Source: Senegalimassilia anaerobia JC110
GTDB lineage: Bacteria; Actinomycetota; Coriobacteriia; Coriobacteriales; Eggerthellaceae
Direction of reading: 5' to 3'
Length of the DNA: 64,000 nucleotides
Assembly (NCBI RefSeq): GCF_000236865.1
Contig: NZ_HE611014.1
Coordinates: 1-64,000, forward strand
A program made the translations under genes and the position numbers. This document shows positions 27,253 to 34,631 of this stretch, piece after piece; positions within the stretch are counted from its first letter, which is position 1, and each line of letters begins with the position of its first letter. The notes beneath the pieces were generated by a model. It did not search any database and was not told the origin of the DNA. It saw only the letters and a program-made list of their open reading frames with translations.

Positions 27253-28602
27253 TTACACCTCGGACAGGTCCTTGCCGGTGTGCTCGTGCGATGCGATCAT
27301 GGCGCCCAGGGCCAGAACGGCGATGAATACCATGTAGTACGCAGGAGCAATCGGGTCGCCCGTGAAGTTGATCAGGGCGAAGGAGATGTAGGAAGCGGAA
27401 CCGCCGAAGATGGCGTTAGCCAGGTTGAAGCTCAACGCGAAGCCGGAGTAACGCACATCGGTCGGGAACGTCTCGCACAGGTAGCTGGAAAGCGTGCCGT
27501 CGTTGATGGTGAGCAGCAGGCACATGACCAGCTCGACCACCAGGATGGTGAAGAAGTCCAGCGTGTTCAGTAGCCAGAACGCGGGGATGGTGAAGATCAC
27601 GAAACCCGCGGCAGCCGCGATGAGCATCTTCTTGCGACCGAACTTGTCGGAGATGCGGCCGGACAGGAAGATGAAGCCGATGTAGACGATCAGCACGATG
27701 GTGGTGATGATGGACGCCTGACCCGGATCGTAGTTCAGCGTAGCCTCAAGGTAGTTCGGCAGGTAGGTCAGAACAGCGTAGAAGCCCACAGCGTTCAGCA
27801 CGCATGCGCCGAAGGAGATGGCCAGCACGCGGAAGTGCTTCTTGAACAGGGTGCGGATCGGCTTGTCTTCGCTCTTCATGCCCTTCTCGGCAAGCTCGGC
27901 CTGCATCTTCGCATACACCGGGGAATCTTCCAGATGCTCGCGGATGTAGTGCGTGATGTAGCCCAGAGGACCAGCCAGCCAGAACGGGATACGCCAGCCC
28001 CAGTTCACCACGAAGTCGGACGAGGCGCCGAACGTGTTAAACATCCAGGTAGCGAACAGGGAGCCCACCAGCAGGCCAACGGCCGTGGAGGCGGGAACCA
28101 TGGAGCAGTAGAAACCACGGTGGTTCTTCGGCGAATACTCGGCAATGAACGTGGCAGCGCCGGCATATTCACCGGAAGCAGAGAAGCTCTGCACCATGCG
28201 CATAAGCAGGAGCAGCAGCGGGGCGCCAACGCCGATTACGGCGTAACCGGGCAGGCAGCCGATAAGGAAGGTGGCGCCGGACATCATGAGGATGGAGATG
28301 GACAGAGCCCATTTGCGGCCCTTCTTATCGCCCATGTTGCCCCAGAAGATGGCACCGAGAGGACGGACCAAGAACGCCAGCGCGAACACGCCGAACGTCA
28401 TCATAGTTGAGACCATTTTGTCTTCGCCCGGGAAGAACACCAAAGCGATGACGGTGGCAAGGTAGGAGTAGCTGGCATAGTCGAACCACTCGATGAAGTT
28501 GCCCAGGAACGAGGAGAACACAACCTTCTTCAGCGTTTTATGCTTTTCAGCCTCGGAAAGTTCGGTTTCGTTCTGAATCGGTCTCGGTTGGTCAGCATTC
28601 AT
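27253..28602 (-). CDS. MFS transporter, metabolite:H+ symporter family (paralogue 1)
   Basis: 449 residues with 12 membrane helices. FLGNFIEWFDYASYSYLATV and GNMGDKKGRKWALSISILMM are signatures of the MHS group (ProP, ShiA, alpha-ketoglutarate permease). GRISDKFGRKKML is the second-half motif. It probably imports a small organic acid or zwitterion with protons. The start codon overlaps the end of a 35-codon upstream ORF by 11 nt. It is closely similar to the next carrier at 28960, so the two arose by duplication. Substrate unknown. Confidence 0.9.
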   Translation of the reverse strand: MNADQPRPIQNETELSEAEKHKTLKKVVFSSFLGNFIEWFDYASYSYLATVIALVFFPGEDKMVSTMMTFGVFALAFLVRPLGAIFWGNMGDKKGRKWALSISILMMSGATFLIGCLPGYAVIGVGAPLLLLLMRMVQSFSASGEYAGAATFIAEYSPKNHRGFYCSMVPASTAVGLLVGSLFATWMFNTFGASSDFVVNWGWRIPFWLAGPLGYITHYIREHLEDSPVYAKMQAELAEKGMKSEDKPIRTLFKKHFRVLAISFGACVLNAVGFYAVLTYLPNYLEATLNYDPGQASIITTIVLIVYIGFIFLSGRISDKFGRKKMLIAAAAGFVIFTIPAFWLLNTLDFFTILVVELVMCLLLTINDGTLSSYLCETFPTDVRYSGFALSFNLANAIFGGSASYISFALINFTGDPIAPAYYMVFIAVLALGAMIASHEHTGKDLSEV

Positions 28603-28699
28603 GATTTTCCCCTAAGAACAGTGCAGCGGCTTTGAGACTGAAACCGACTGCAGCACACGGCAGTTCATCGCCTCCCCTTGAAGCGATGTTGTTTCGCAT
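28592..28699 (-). CDS. 35-residue leader ORF overlapping the MFS carrier 1 start
   Basis: The ORF begins MRNNIASRGGDELPC and ends GENHEC. An optimal AAGGAGG lies just upstream of its ATG. Its stop lies 11 nt inside the carrier gene (ATGAATGCTGA holds both the carrier ATG and the leader TGA). The product matches no family I know. The carrier's own upstream signal (AGGGGA) is weaker, so translational coupling or leader-peptide control is likely. A like arrangement is found at the paralogous gene. Confidence 0.65.
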   Translation of the reverse strand: MRNNIASRGGDELPCAAVGFSLKAAALFLGENHEC

Positions 28700-28715
28700 T
28701 TCAACCTCCTTACCC

Positions 28716-28747
28716 TCTAGGTGGGGCCGAATCCGGCCCCACCTATG
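28716..28747 (-). terminator. GC-rich hairpin upstream of the leader ORF
   Basis: AGGTGGGGCCG and CGGCCCCACCT pair over 11 bp with a 4-nt loop. It is followed in the minus direction by AGAGGGTAAGGAGG rather than a T-run. It could be the 3' end of the upstream carrier transcript or a control hairpin before the leader ribosome binding site. Confidence 0.5.
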
Positions 28748-28797
28748 CACTGGCGGATAAGAAGATGATACCGTGCGCTTATCAATGTTAGCCATTT

Positions 28798-28906
28798 GCA
28801 GGCAAGTTGTTACCTTTCGGCAACGTAGCCCGATGAAGAATCGTCTCAAGTAAACGCGTCGGCAAAACGCGATCCCAAATTAATAATTCTTCAACAACTT
28901 GCCTGC
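28798..28906 (-). ncRNA. Candidate structured RNA element between the two MFS genes
   Basis: GCAGGCAAGTTGTT (28798-28811) and AACAACTTGCCTGC (28893-28906) are exact reverse complements over 14 bp and enclose about 80 nt. Inside, GAAGAAT pairs with ATTCTTC and CGCG-N9-CGCG forms a small hairpin. Read on the minus strand, it lies 54 nt after one carrier stop and about 100 nt before the leader ORF of the next. I match it to no known riboswitch. Confidence 0.45.
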
Positions 28907-28959
28907 TATGACCAGGCGATCGCGGTAGGAGGAGTCCTTAATCGCCTAATCGAACCTCT

Positions 28960-30288
28960 CTAAATCTCGGACAAATCCTTGTTCGAGTGCTCATGCGACA
29001 TGATCATGGCAACCAGCGCTACACAGGAAACCGCAACCATATAGAACGCAGGAGCAAGGGTGGAGCCCGTCGCCGTGATCAGCGACGTGCAGATGAACGA
29101 TGCCGTGCCACCGAACAGCGCGTTAGCCATATTGAAGCTAAGGGCAAAGCCCGAGTAACGCACTTGGGTGGGGAACGTCTCGCTCAAGTAGCTGGAAAGG
29201 GTACCGTCGTTGATGGTGAGGATCAAGCACATAATCAGCTCGACCACCAGGACAGTCACGAAATTCGCAGTGCTCATCAGGATGAACGCCGGAATGGTGA
29301 AGACGATGAAGCACACACATGCGGTGATCAACATCTTCTTGCGACCGAACTTGTCGGACAGATGCCCGCTCGCAAAAATGAAAGCGACGTAGGTTACCAA
29401 CGCGATGGTGGTGATCAACGACGCCTCGTTCTTCGGCATCATGACGGCCGTCTCCAGGTATACCGGAAGGTAGGTAAGCACCACATAGAAGCCAACGGCG
29501 TTCAGCATTGCAGCGCCGATGGAGATGATGAGCTTGCGCAGATGCTTCGTGAACAGGCAGTGAATCGGACGCTCCGGAGCACCGGCGGCGCCAGAAGCCT
29601 CAGCGTCTTTGAGCGCACGCTGCATCGCCTGGTACGTAGGAGAATCCTCAAGCTGGATGTTCACGAAATACGCGCCGATACCCAAAGGACCGGCAAGGAT
29701 GAACGGGATGCGCCAGCCCCACTCGTTCACCGCAGCTTCCGGCATGATGGTGTACATAACAGTCGCAAAAGCGCTGCCGACCAGCAAGCCAATGGCCGTG
29801 GAAGCGGGAACGATAGAGCAATACATGCCACGTTTGTCCGTGGGCGCATACTCGGCCAAGAACGTTGCCGCACCCGCATACTCGCCAGAAGCGGAGAAGC
29901 CCTGGATCATGCGGAGCAGAAGCAGCAAAGCCGGAGCGCAAATGCCCAAGGCAGCATACCCGGGAAGCAAGCCGATGCAGAACGTGGCACCGGCCATCAT
30001 GAAGACCGAAACAGTCAGCGACCATTTACGGCCCTTCTTGTCGCCCATGTTGCCCCAGAAAATAGCACCGATAGGACGAAGCAAGAACGACAAAGCGAAC
30101 ACTGCAAACGTTTGAATCAACGCTAACGCAGGATCATCGTTCGGAAAGAACACTTGCGCGATAACAACCGCGAAGTACGAATACGTGGCATAGTCGAACC
30201 ATTCAATGAAGTTGCAGAAAAATGACGCCGTTGCCACTTTGCGTACGGTCTTGCTCTTTTCCGCGTCGAACCGAGCGTTATCTTTCAT
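28960..30288 (-). CDS. MFS transporter, metabolite:H+ symporter family (paralogue 2)
   Basis: 442 residues with 12 membrane helices; FFCNFIEWFDYATYSYFAVV, GNMGDKKGRKWSLTVSVFMM and GHLSDKFGRKKML match the MHS group and the neighbouring paralogue almost position by position. ATG 30288 is preferred over GTG 30297; an AGGG lies about 8 nt upstream. The start overlaps a 26-codon leader ORF by 11 nt. Compared with paralogue 1 the central loop differs (KDAEASGAAGAPERP), so the substrates may differ. Confidence 0.9.
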   Translation of the reverse strand: MKDNARFDAEKSKTVRKVATASFFCNFIEWFDYATYSYFAVVIAQVFFPNDDPALALIQTFAVFALSFLLRPIGAIFWGNMGDKKGRKWSLTVSVFMMAGATFCIGLLPGYAALGICAPALLLLLRMIQGFSASGEYAGAATFLAEYAPTDKRGMYCSIVPASTAIGLLVGSAFATVMYTIMPEAAVNEWGWRIPFILAGPLGIGAYFVNIQLEDSPTYQAMQRALKDAEASGAAGAPERPIHCLFTKHLRKLIISIGAAMLNAVGFYVVLTYLPVYLETAVMMPKNEASLITTIALVTYVAFIFASGHLSDKFGRKKMLITACVCFIVFTIPAFILMSTANFVTVLVVELIMCLILTINDGTLSSYLSETFPTQVRYSGFALSFNMANALFGGTASFICTSLITATGSTLAPAFYMVAVSCVALVAMIMSHEHSNKDLSEI

Positions 30289-30358
30289 GGAAATCACCCT
30301 GGAACCATTTCAGATCGCTCGAGCACGAACCCAATCCAATAGTATTGAATATCCCCAT
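30278..30358 (-). CDS. 26-residue leader ORF overlapping the MFS carrier 2 start
   Basis: It begins MGIFNTIGLGSCSSD and ends GDFHER. AAGAGGAG precedes its ATG by 6 nt, which is stronger than the carrier's own site. Its TAA lies 11 nt inside the carrier (ATGAAAGATAA). The amino acid sequence is unrelated to the leader before paralogue 1, but the geometry is identical, which supports a coupling function. Confidence 0.6.
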   Translation of the reverse strand: MGIFNTIGLGSCSSDLKWFQGDFHER

Positions 30359-30461
30359 CACAATCTCCTCTTCGAGGGCTCCCCTCCTATGATTTCGCCG
30401 TTTCATAGAGGCCCTCATCAGGCGAAACGCTATCCCTCATGACTTACGTTCCGCTACCGAT

Positions 30462-30508
30462 AAAAAATGGTGGACTGCACCTTCCCTTATATAAGCACAG
30501 TCCACCAT
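30462..30508 (-). terminator. Terminator of the 195-residue unknown gene
   Basis: ATGGTGGACTG and CAGTCCACCAT pair over 11 bp and the minus strand continues TTTTTTA. The loop contains CTTATATAAG, itself a small palindrome. Confidence 0.85.
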
Positions 30509-30517
30509 AATTAGCTA

Positions 30518-31105
30518 TTACCGCAAAACAACGTCCGCGGGAATGTCGTCCTCGTCCATCAGGTCAACCTGAGCACGGCTGGCGCGCATGATGAAGTCAT
30601 GCTTTGCCTTCTGGCCGCCACGGGCGAGCTTCTGCAGCACAACACCCTTCAGGCGAGGATAGTCGTTCAGGCCATACCACGCGAAAGCCGTACCGTTGAC
30701 ATAGCACTCGACGATGCTATGGACGGGAACCGCCACATCACGCTTGGCATCAAGATCCAGATACTCCTGAATCTCGGTTGCGCACACGTCCTTGATGACT
30801 TCAGCGCTGATTTCCAGGTCGTGACCGAGCTGCTTGAGCTGGCGCTCAACCTCGCCCTGATCAGCATGCGGGAAATACGTAACGTCATACGTGACGGCAG
30901 CAACACCGGAAGCCTTGGCAAACGCCAGCAGGTCATCAAGCGCGATGAACTGGACATGCTCCTCCGTACGCTCTTTGATGTCGAGCATTGCGGGGAACCC
31001 GGCGATGCCCTTTGCCTCGAACGCAGCCTTCAGCTGGTCCTCGGTCATTGCGGCTTCAAAGTCAACCTTCGTTGCGATATGGGTTAAGCGATTCGTAACC
31101 TTCAT
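30518..31105 (-). CDS. Protein of unknown function, 195 residues, in the amidinotransferase/carrier block
   Basis: I do not recognise the family. MKVTNRLTHIATKVDFEAAM starts a soluble alpha/beta protein. Motifs of note are CYVNGTAFAWYGLNDYP and KAKHDFIMRASRAQVDLMDE. There is no signal peptide or metal motif. AAAGGAGG precedes ATG 31105. It begins 46 nt after the EamA transporter stop and ends at a strong terminator, so the two form an operon and may act on the same compound. Confidence 0.8.
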   Translation of the reverse strand: MKVTNRLTHIATKVDFEAAMTEDQLKAAFEAKGIAGFPAMLDIKERTEEHVQFIALDDLLAFAKASGVAAVTYDVTYFPHADQGEVERQLKQLGHDLEISAEVIKDVCATEIQEYLDLDAKRDVAVPVHSIVECYVNGTAFAWYGLNDYPRLKGVVLQKLARGGQKAKHDFIMRASRAQVDLMDEDDIPADVVLR

Positions 31106-31151
31106 GACGCAGCCTCCTTTCAAAGGCACCTACGTCCGGCACTAGCAGATG

Positions 31152-32285
31152 CTAGCGCTCCTCCTCCTTGGCAGCCTCTTCGGCGAGGCGTTCAGACAGA
31201 TTCTCAGCAACTTGCTGCTGCTTCTCCATCTTGGAACCCTGGATCATGGCCTTGACGGTCGGGAATGCGCCGCCGCCAACGATCAAGATGATACCGATTG
31301 CAGTGTTGAGCGTAACGGGCTCGCTGAACACAACCAGGCCAATGAACAGAGCGACAGGAACCTCCCAGTAGGCGATGGTGCTGTAGTCCATTGCCGGCAG
31401 GTTGCGGCCAGCGACCAGCAGGCAGCCCAGAGCGATAGGACCGCAAACGATCCACAGCAGCACGGCACCCACCCAGTTGAAGGCGGTGAAGTGAATCTCG
31501 GTAATCCAGTTGGTCTGGCCCGTAGCCATGCCGACAACGTTCATCAGGATAGCGATAACACCTGCACCGATAACGGCGAAAATGAAGTTGTACACACCAC
31601 GTGCGGTGGTGTCAGCATCCTTGCGGTAGCCGTTGAAGAACATGGAAGCGCCGTAGAACACGCCGGACAGCAGACCGAAGATGTCGCCAACCATCTTCTG
31701 CGGGAATTCCGGAGTGGAGGGGGCCAGGTTGAAGTCCAGGCCGAAGACGTTGCCGCCGACGCCGAAGCCGAGGAGGCTCTCGCCGAACAGCATACCAACG
31801 AACACGACGCAGAGGCATACCCACTGCAGCGGGCTCATCGGCTCTTTACGGAAGATACGAGCCAGCAACACGCAGATAACCGGGCCGGTGTAGATGAACA
31901 TAACGGCGTTCGCGACGGTGGTCATCAGCGTAGAGGTGACGTAGCATGCCAGGGACATGCCGATCATCAAGCCACCCAGTGCGATTGCGGGAGTAAGCTT
32001 AAGCTTCTTGAAAGTGGTTACCTTATGGGTGGCAACCATGAGAATCACGAAGAACAGCACACCCATGGCCATGCGACCAAGCGCCATAATTGCGCCGATG
32101 GAGTCGGAGCCGTTCAAACCCTGGGTAGCGTCGAACATGTCGGTACGCGTACCCCAGCGGCTGAACAGCGGCACCAGACCCATGCCCGTTGCAGAAATCA
32201 GCATGAAGATAGTGCCGATTTTGCGATTCATCTGATAGTCTTGAGAGCCATCCCCCTGGCCCTTAGTGTTGATTTCGTCTGCCAT
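31152..32285 (-). CDS. EamA/DMT-superfamily transporter
   Basis: 377 residues with about ten membrane helices arranged as two EamA repeats (ISATGMGLVPLFSRWG in the first half, SGVFYGASMFFNGYRKDADT at the start of the second). DMT carriers export or exchange metabolites such as amino acids. The C-terminal tail is charged (EEAAKEEER). AAGGAGG precedes the ATG. It is cotranscribed with the 195-residue protein and lies downstream of the amidinotransferase gene, separated by a terminator. Substrate unknown; a guanidino compound or amino acid is an inference from neighbours. Confidence 0.87.
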   Translation of the reverse strand: MADEINTKGQGDGSQDYQMNRKIGTIFMLISATGMGLVPLFSRWGTRTDMFDATQGLNGSDSIGAIMALGRMAMGVLFFVILMVATHKVTTFKKLKLTPAIALGGLMIGMSLACYVTSTLMTTVANAVMFIYTGPVICVLLARIFRKEPMSPLQWVCLCVVFVGMLFGESLLGFGVGGNVFGLDFNLAPSTPEFPQKMVGDIFGLLSGVFYGASMFFNGYRKDADTTARGVYNFIFAVIGAGVIAILMNVVGMATGQTNWITEIHFTAFNWVGAVLLWIVCGPIALGCLLVAGRNLPAMDYSTIAYWEVPVALFIGLVVFSEPVTLNTAIGIILIVGGGAFPTVKAMIQGSKMEKQQQVAENLSERLAEEAAKEEER

Positions 32286-32443
32286 TGGTTCCTCCTTAAA
32301 AAACCAGTAGCATGTACAGGTGCCTCCAATTCACCCAATTTCGGTTCTGACCAAACTAGGTCGTGCTTGTTTTGATACCCCTATCTAAGCTCGATCCTGT
32401 CCGGTCGAATCGAAAACCCTTGTTGACTGGATTGGAAGGCGAA

Positions 32444-32491
32444 CTAAAAAAAGGGGACCTGGCTGAACTTGTCTTGCCAGGCCCCCTTTCT
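32444..32491 (-). terminator. Terminator of the amidinotransferase gene
   Basis: AAAGGGGACCTGGC and GCCAGGCCCCCTTT pair over 14 bp (one mismatch), followed on the minus strand by a run of seven T. Confidence 0.9.
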
Positions 32492-32541
32492 ATTACATGT
32501 TCAGAGTTCTACCGAAGTAGATTCTGATTTAGGCCGATAGC

Positions 32542-33690
32542 CTAGTCCTCCCACATCTCCGGGTGGATGAGCGTGCAGTCCTTGACGCGGTTCGGGAAGT
32601 AGTCGAGGCACTCGCCCTCGCGGTAAACGTCAGCCGTGGAGCAGTGCAGGCCGCCACCGAACGGATAGGCGTCGCGCAGGTCAACGGGGATGACGTTCAT
32701 GCCGAGCTGGTCCATCTGCTCCTGCTCGTGGACCTCAGAAGCCTCAACGATGACCGTGGAGGGATCCAGAACCAGGCAGTTCATGGACAGCCACACGGAG
32801 CTGTAGCACAGCGCGGGCGGCTCGTCATGAGCAGGCTGAGCGGCGTCGACGATCTGCCAATCGTTGGCCTCGAAGATCTCCTTCTGGCCCTCGGCAGGAT
32901 GACGATGCGGGTTGTTGATGATCAGGCCCGGACGCAGCGGCACGAAGGTGGCGTCGATGTGGATCGGGTACGGGTCGCCCGGGAAGTTCATGGCATGGAT
33001 GCGATACTCGGGATAGTAGCGCTGGAACCACTCCATGGCGGTGCGGTTGGTGGTCAGACCATGCTGGATGAAGATATCCTTGCCCATGCGCATGAGGTCA
33101 GCGGCGTCCCACATCGGCTCGACTTCGGTGGTCACGAAGTCCTTGTTGGCGGTACGGACGAGGCGCTCTTCCAGGGTGATCTTCTCGTCGTAGTAGTTGT
33201 GCTTGTAGGAAGCGTCGGTCAGACGAGGACGGGGAGCCTGGGTCCACAGGAACTCGGGATCCTCATCGAAGTACTGCTTCATGAGCGGCCAGTAGGCCAG
33301 GTACTCGAAGTAACGGCAGCGGAAGGAGTTGGCGGAAGCCATGATCTCGTTGCCGACGGTCAGCAGGATGTCGCGCGGAGGCATGCAAGTCATCATGGAA
33401 TCGTTGCGGAAGTCCGGCGTACCGATGGCCTGGTTCCACTGCAGAGGGGTCGGGCGGTCGACGACGACACCGCGCTCCTCAACGGCCTTGACCAGGTTCT
33501 CGAGGCACTCGTTGCCACGCTCGACGGTGCGCAGCGGGCGCAGGCCCCACATGCCGCGCATCTCGGAGTCAACCGGCACCTTCTCAGAGGTTGCGGGCTC
33601 CTCGGGCGGGATCATGGAGTTATCGCAGCGGCCAACGATGACGCGCTTCAACGGATCCCAGTCGTTCCAAGAGTTGACAATCTTCGCCAT
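32542..33690 (-). CDS. Glycine amidinotransferase family enzyme
   Basis: 382 residues. The sequence follows vertebrate arginine:glycine amidinotransferase throughout its catalytic half: DIFIQHGLTTNRTAMEWFQR, FPGDPYPIHIDATFVPLRPG with catalytic His244, VWLSMNCLVLD, and GGGLHCSTADVYR with nucleophile Cys350. The family moves the amidino group of arginine to an amine, classically glycine, giving guanidinoacetate and ornithine. Bacterial homologues use varied acceptors, so glycine is not proven. AAAGGAG precedes ATG 33690. It is a single gene with a good promoter and a cluster of upstream TTGTGCAAA motifs. Confidence 0.9.
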   Translation of the reverse strand: MAKIVNSWNDWDPLKRVIVGRCDNSMIPPEEPATSEKVPVDSEMRGMWGLRPLRTVERGNECLENLVKAVEERGVVVDRPTPLQWNQAIGTPDFRNDSMMTCMPPRDILLTVGNEIMASANSFRCRYFEYLAYWPLMKQYFDEDPEFLWTQAPRPRLTDASYKHNYYDEKITLEERLVRTANKDFVTTEVEPMWDAADLMRMGKDIFIQHGLTTNRTAMEWFQRYYPEYRIHAMNFPGDPYPIHIDATFVPLRPGLIINNPHRHPAEGQKEIFEANDWQIVDAAQPAHDEPPALCYSSVWLSMNCLVLDPSTVIVEASEVHEQEQMDQLGMNVIPVDLRDAYPFGGGLHCSTADVYREGECLDYFPNRVKDCTLIHPEMWED

Positions 33691-33861
33691 GACTGTCTCC
33701 TTTCTTTGAAGGTGCTTCCTACACCTTCGACGATGCACACTACCTATTGTGTACCCTTTGGCTCAACCGGCCTTTTGATTTGAAATTCGCTAAGAGGGAA
33801 AGATCACTTGGCAACCCTGTAAGTTCGTTTCATTTCGTGTTCCGGTTTTGCCGACGAGATA

Positions 33862-33890
33862 TTTATAACACCAGAGTTGTGCGCCTGCAA
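33862..33890 (-). promoter_or_regulatory. Promoter of the amidinotransferase gene
   Basis: Minus-strand TTGCAG (33885-33890) and TATAAA (33862-33867) are 17 bp apart, placing the start of transcription about 165 nt before the ATG. A short hairpin (33708-33728) lies just before the ribosome binding site. Confidence 0.65.
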
Positions 33891-33918
33891 TAGGTCATTT
33901 ACACGTATTTTCAGGCAC

Positions 33919-34113
33919 TTTGCACAAGTTCATTGTTCAGCTGCACAAAAATCTGTAACACAGCCGAAATACTCGTTTATGCATTTTTCGTCCGATTATT
34001 GGATATTTTCCTTGATTGAACCGATTTGCACGAATGATTATCGGTACGAATCGAATTTGCATGCATTTATATGGTCAAGTCTATGTTTCGCCAGAGCGCT
34101 CATATTTGCACAA
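33919..34113. promoter_or_regulatory. Cluster of TTTGCACAA-like motifs
   Basis: TTTGCACAA at 33919 and 34105, CTGCACAAA at 33941, TTTGCACGA at 34025 and TTTGCATGC at 34056. The stretch is markedly A+T-rich for this genome and lies just upstream of the amidinotransferase promoter, as expected for multiple sites of one regulator. The regulator is not identified. Confidence 0.45.
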
Positions 34114-34570
34114 CCAATGGGAAAAGCGCCCTCTGATAACCTTGGTCTATCGGTTTTCTGTTATTGCATCTGCGTAGCAATCCTCGCCTAGAGGCCGCGA
34201 ACGGTTTTCCTGAAGCACTTAACGGCTTTTCGTTCTTGATCTGAGGCTTTGCTGCTTGAGCACTCGCTTAAGCAGCAGATATTGCCGTTATTTGACCGTT
34301 TTCATGCTTCCCGTTTCGTGATATGGACGGTGCACAGTCGATAAAAGGACAGGTCTACGGTATCGTTCGCCACCTTGGTCGCTTTTAGCCGGCTGGAGCT
34401 CCGTATGAGACTTCGCGATTGCGCGATGCGTTCGATCCTCGACTCGCAATCCGACCTGTAGCCCGTTCTGGAAACTCGGCTGCCGTCATTGAAGGGCATA
34501 GCCGTCGTTATTCGACACCGCAACGCTTCCCGAGGCTGTGTTCGGGCCGATTACCCGCCCCGCTACGCAA
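34114..34570. other. Intergenic region between amidinotransferase promoter and hypD
   Basis: No gene seen. A 10-bp hairpin GCTGCTTGAG/CTTAAGCAGC lies at 34251-34276 without a T-run. The 104-codon frame overlapping the A+T-rich stretch (33877-34191) has no ribosome binding site and no recognisable domain. Confidence 0.4.
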
Positions 34571-34602
34571 AAAGGCGGCGCAGCTTGCTTGCTGCGCCGC
34601 CC
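34566..34602 (-). terminator. hypD terminator
   Basis: GGCGGCGCAGC and GCTGCGCCGCC form an 11-bp stem with a 6-nt loop; the minus strand continues TTTTTGCG. Confidence 0.92.
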
Positions 34603-34631
34603 TCTGATGCGACGATGTTCCCGGTTTCGCT

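Noticed and set aside
28798-28906. Guanidine riboswitch in the carrier intergenic region
   Set aside because: No ykkC-type core or paired ACGR-loop hairpins could be found, despite the guanidino context.
33877-34191. A 104-codon frame in the A+T-rich region upstream of the amidinotransferase gene
   Set aside because: No ribosome binding site, Cys- and Phe-rich random-looking product, and it overlaps promoter and repeated motifs.
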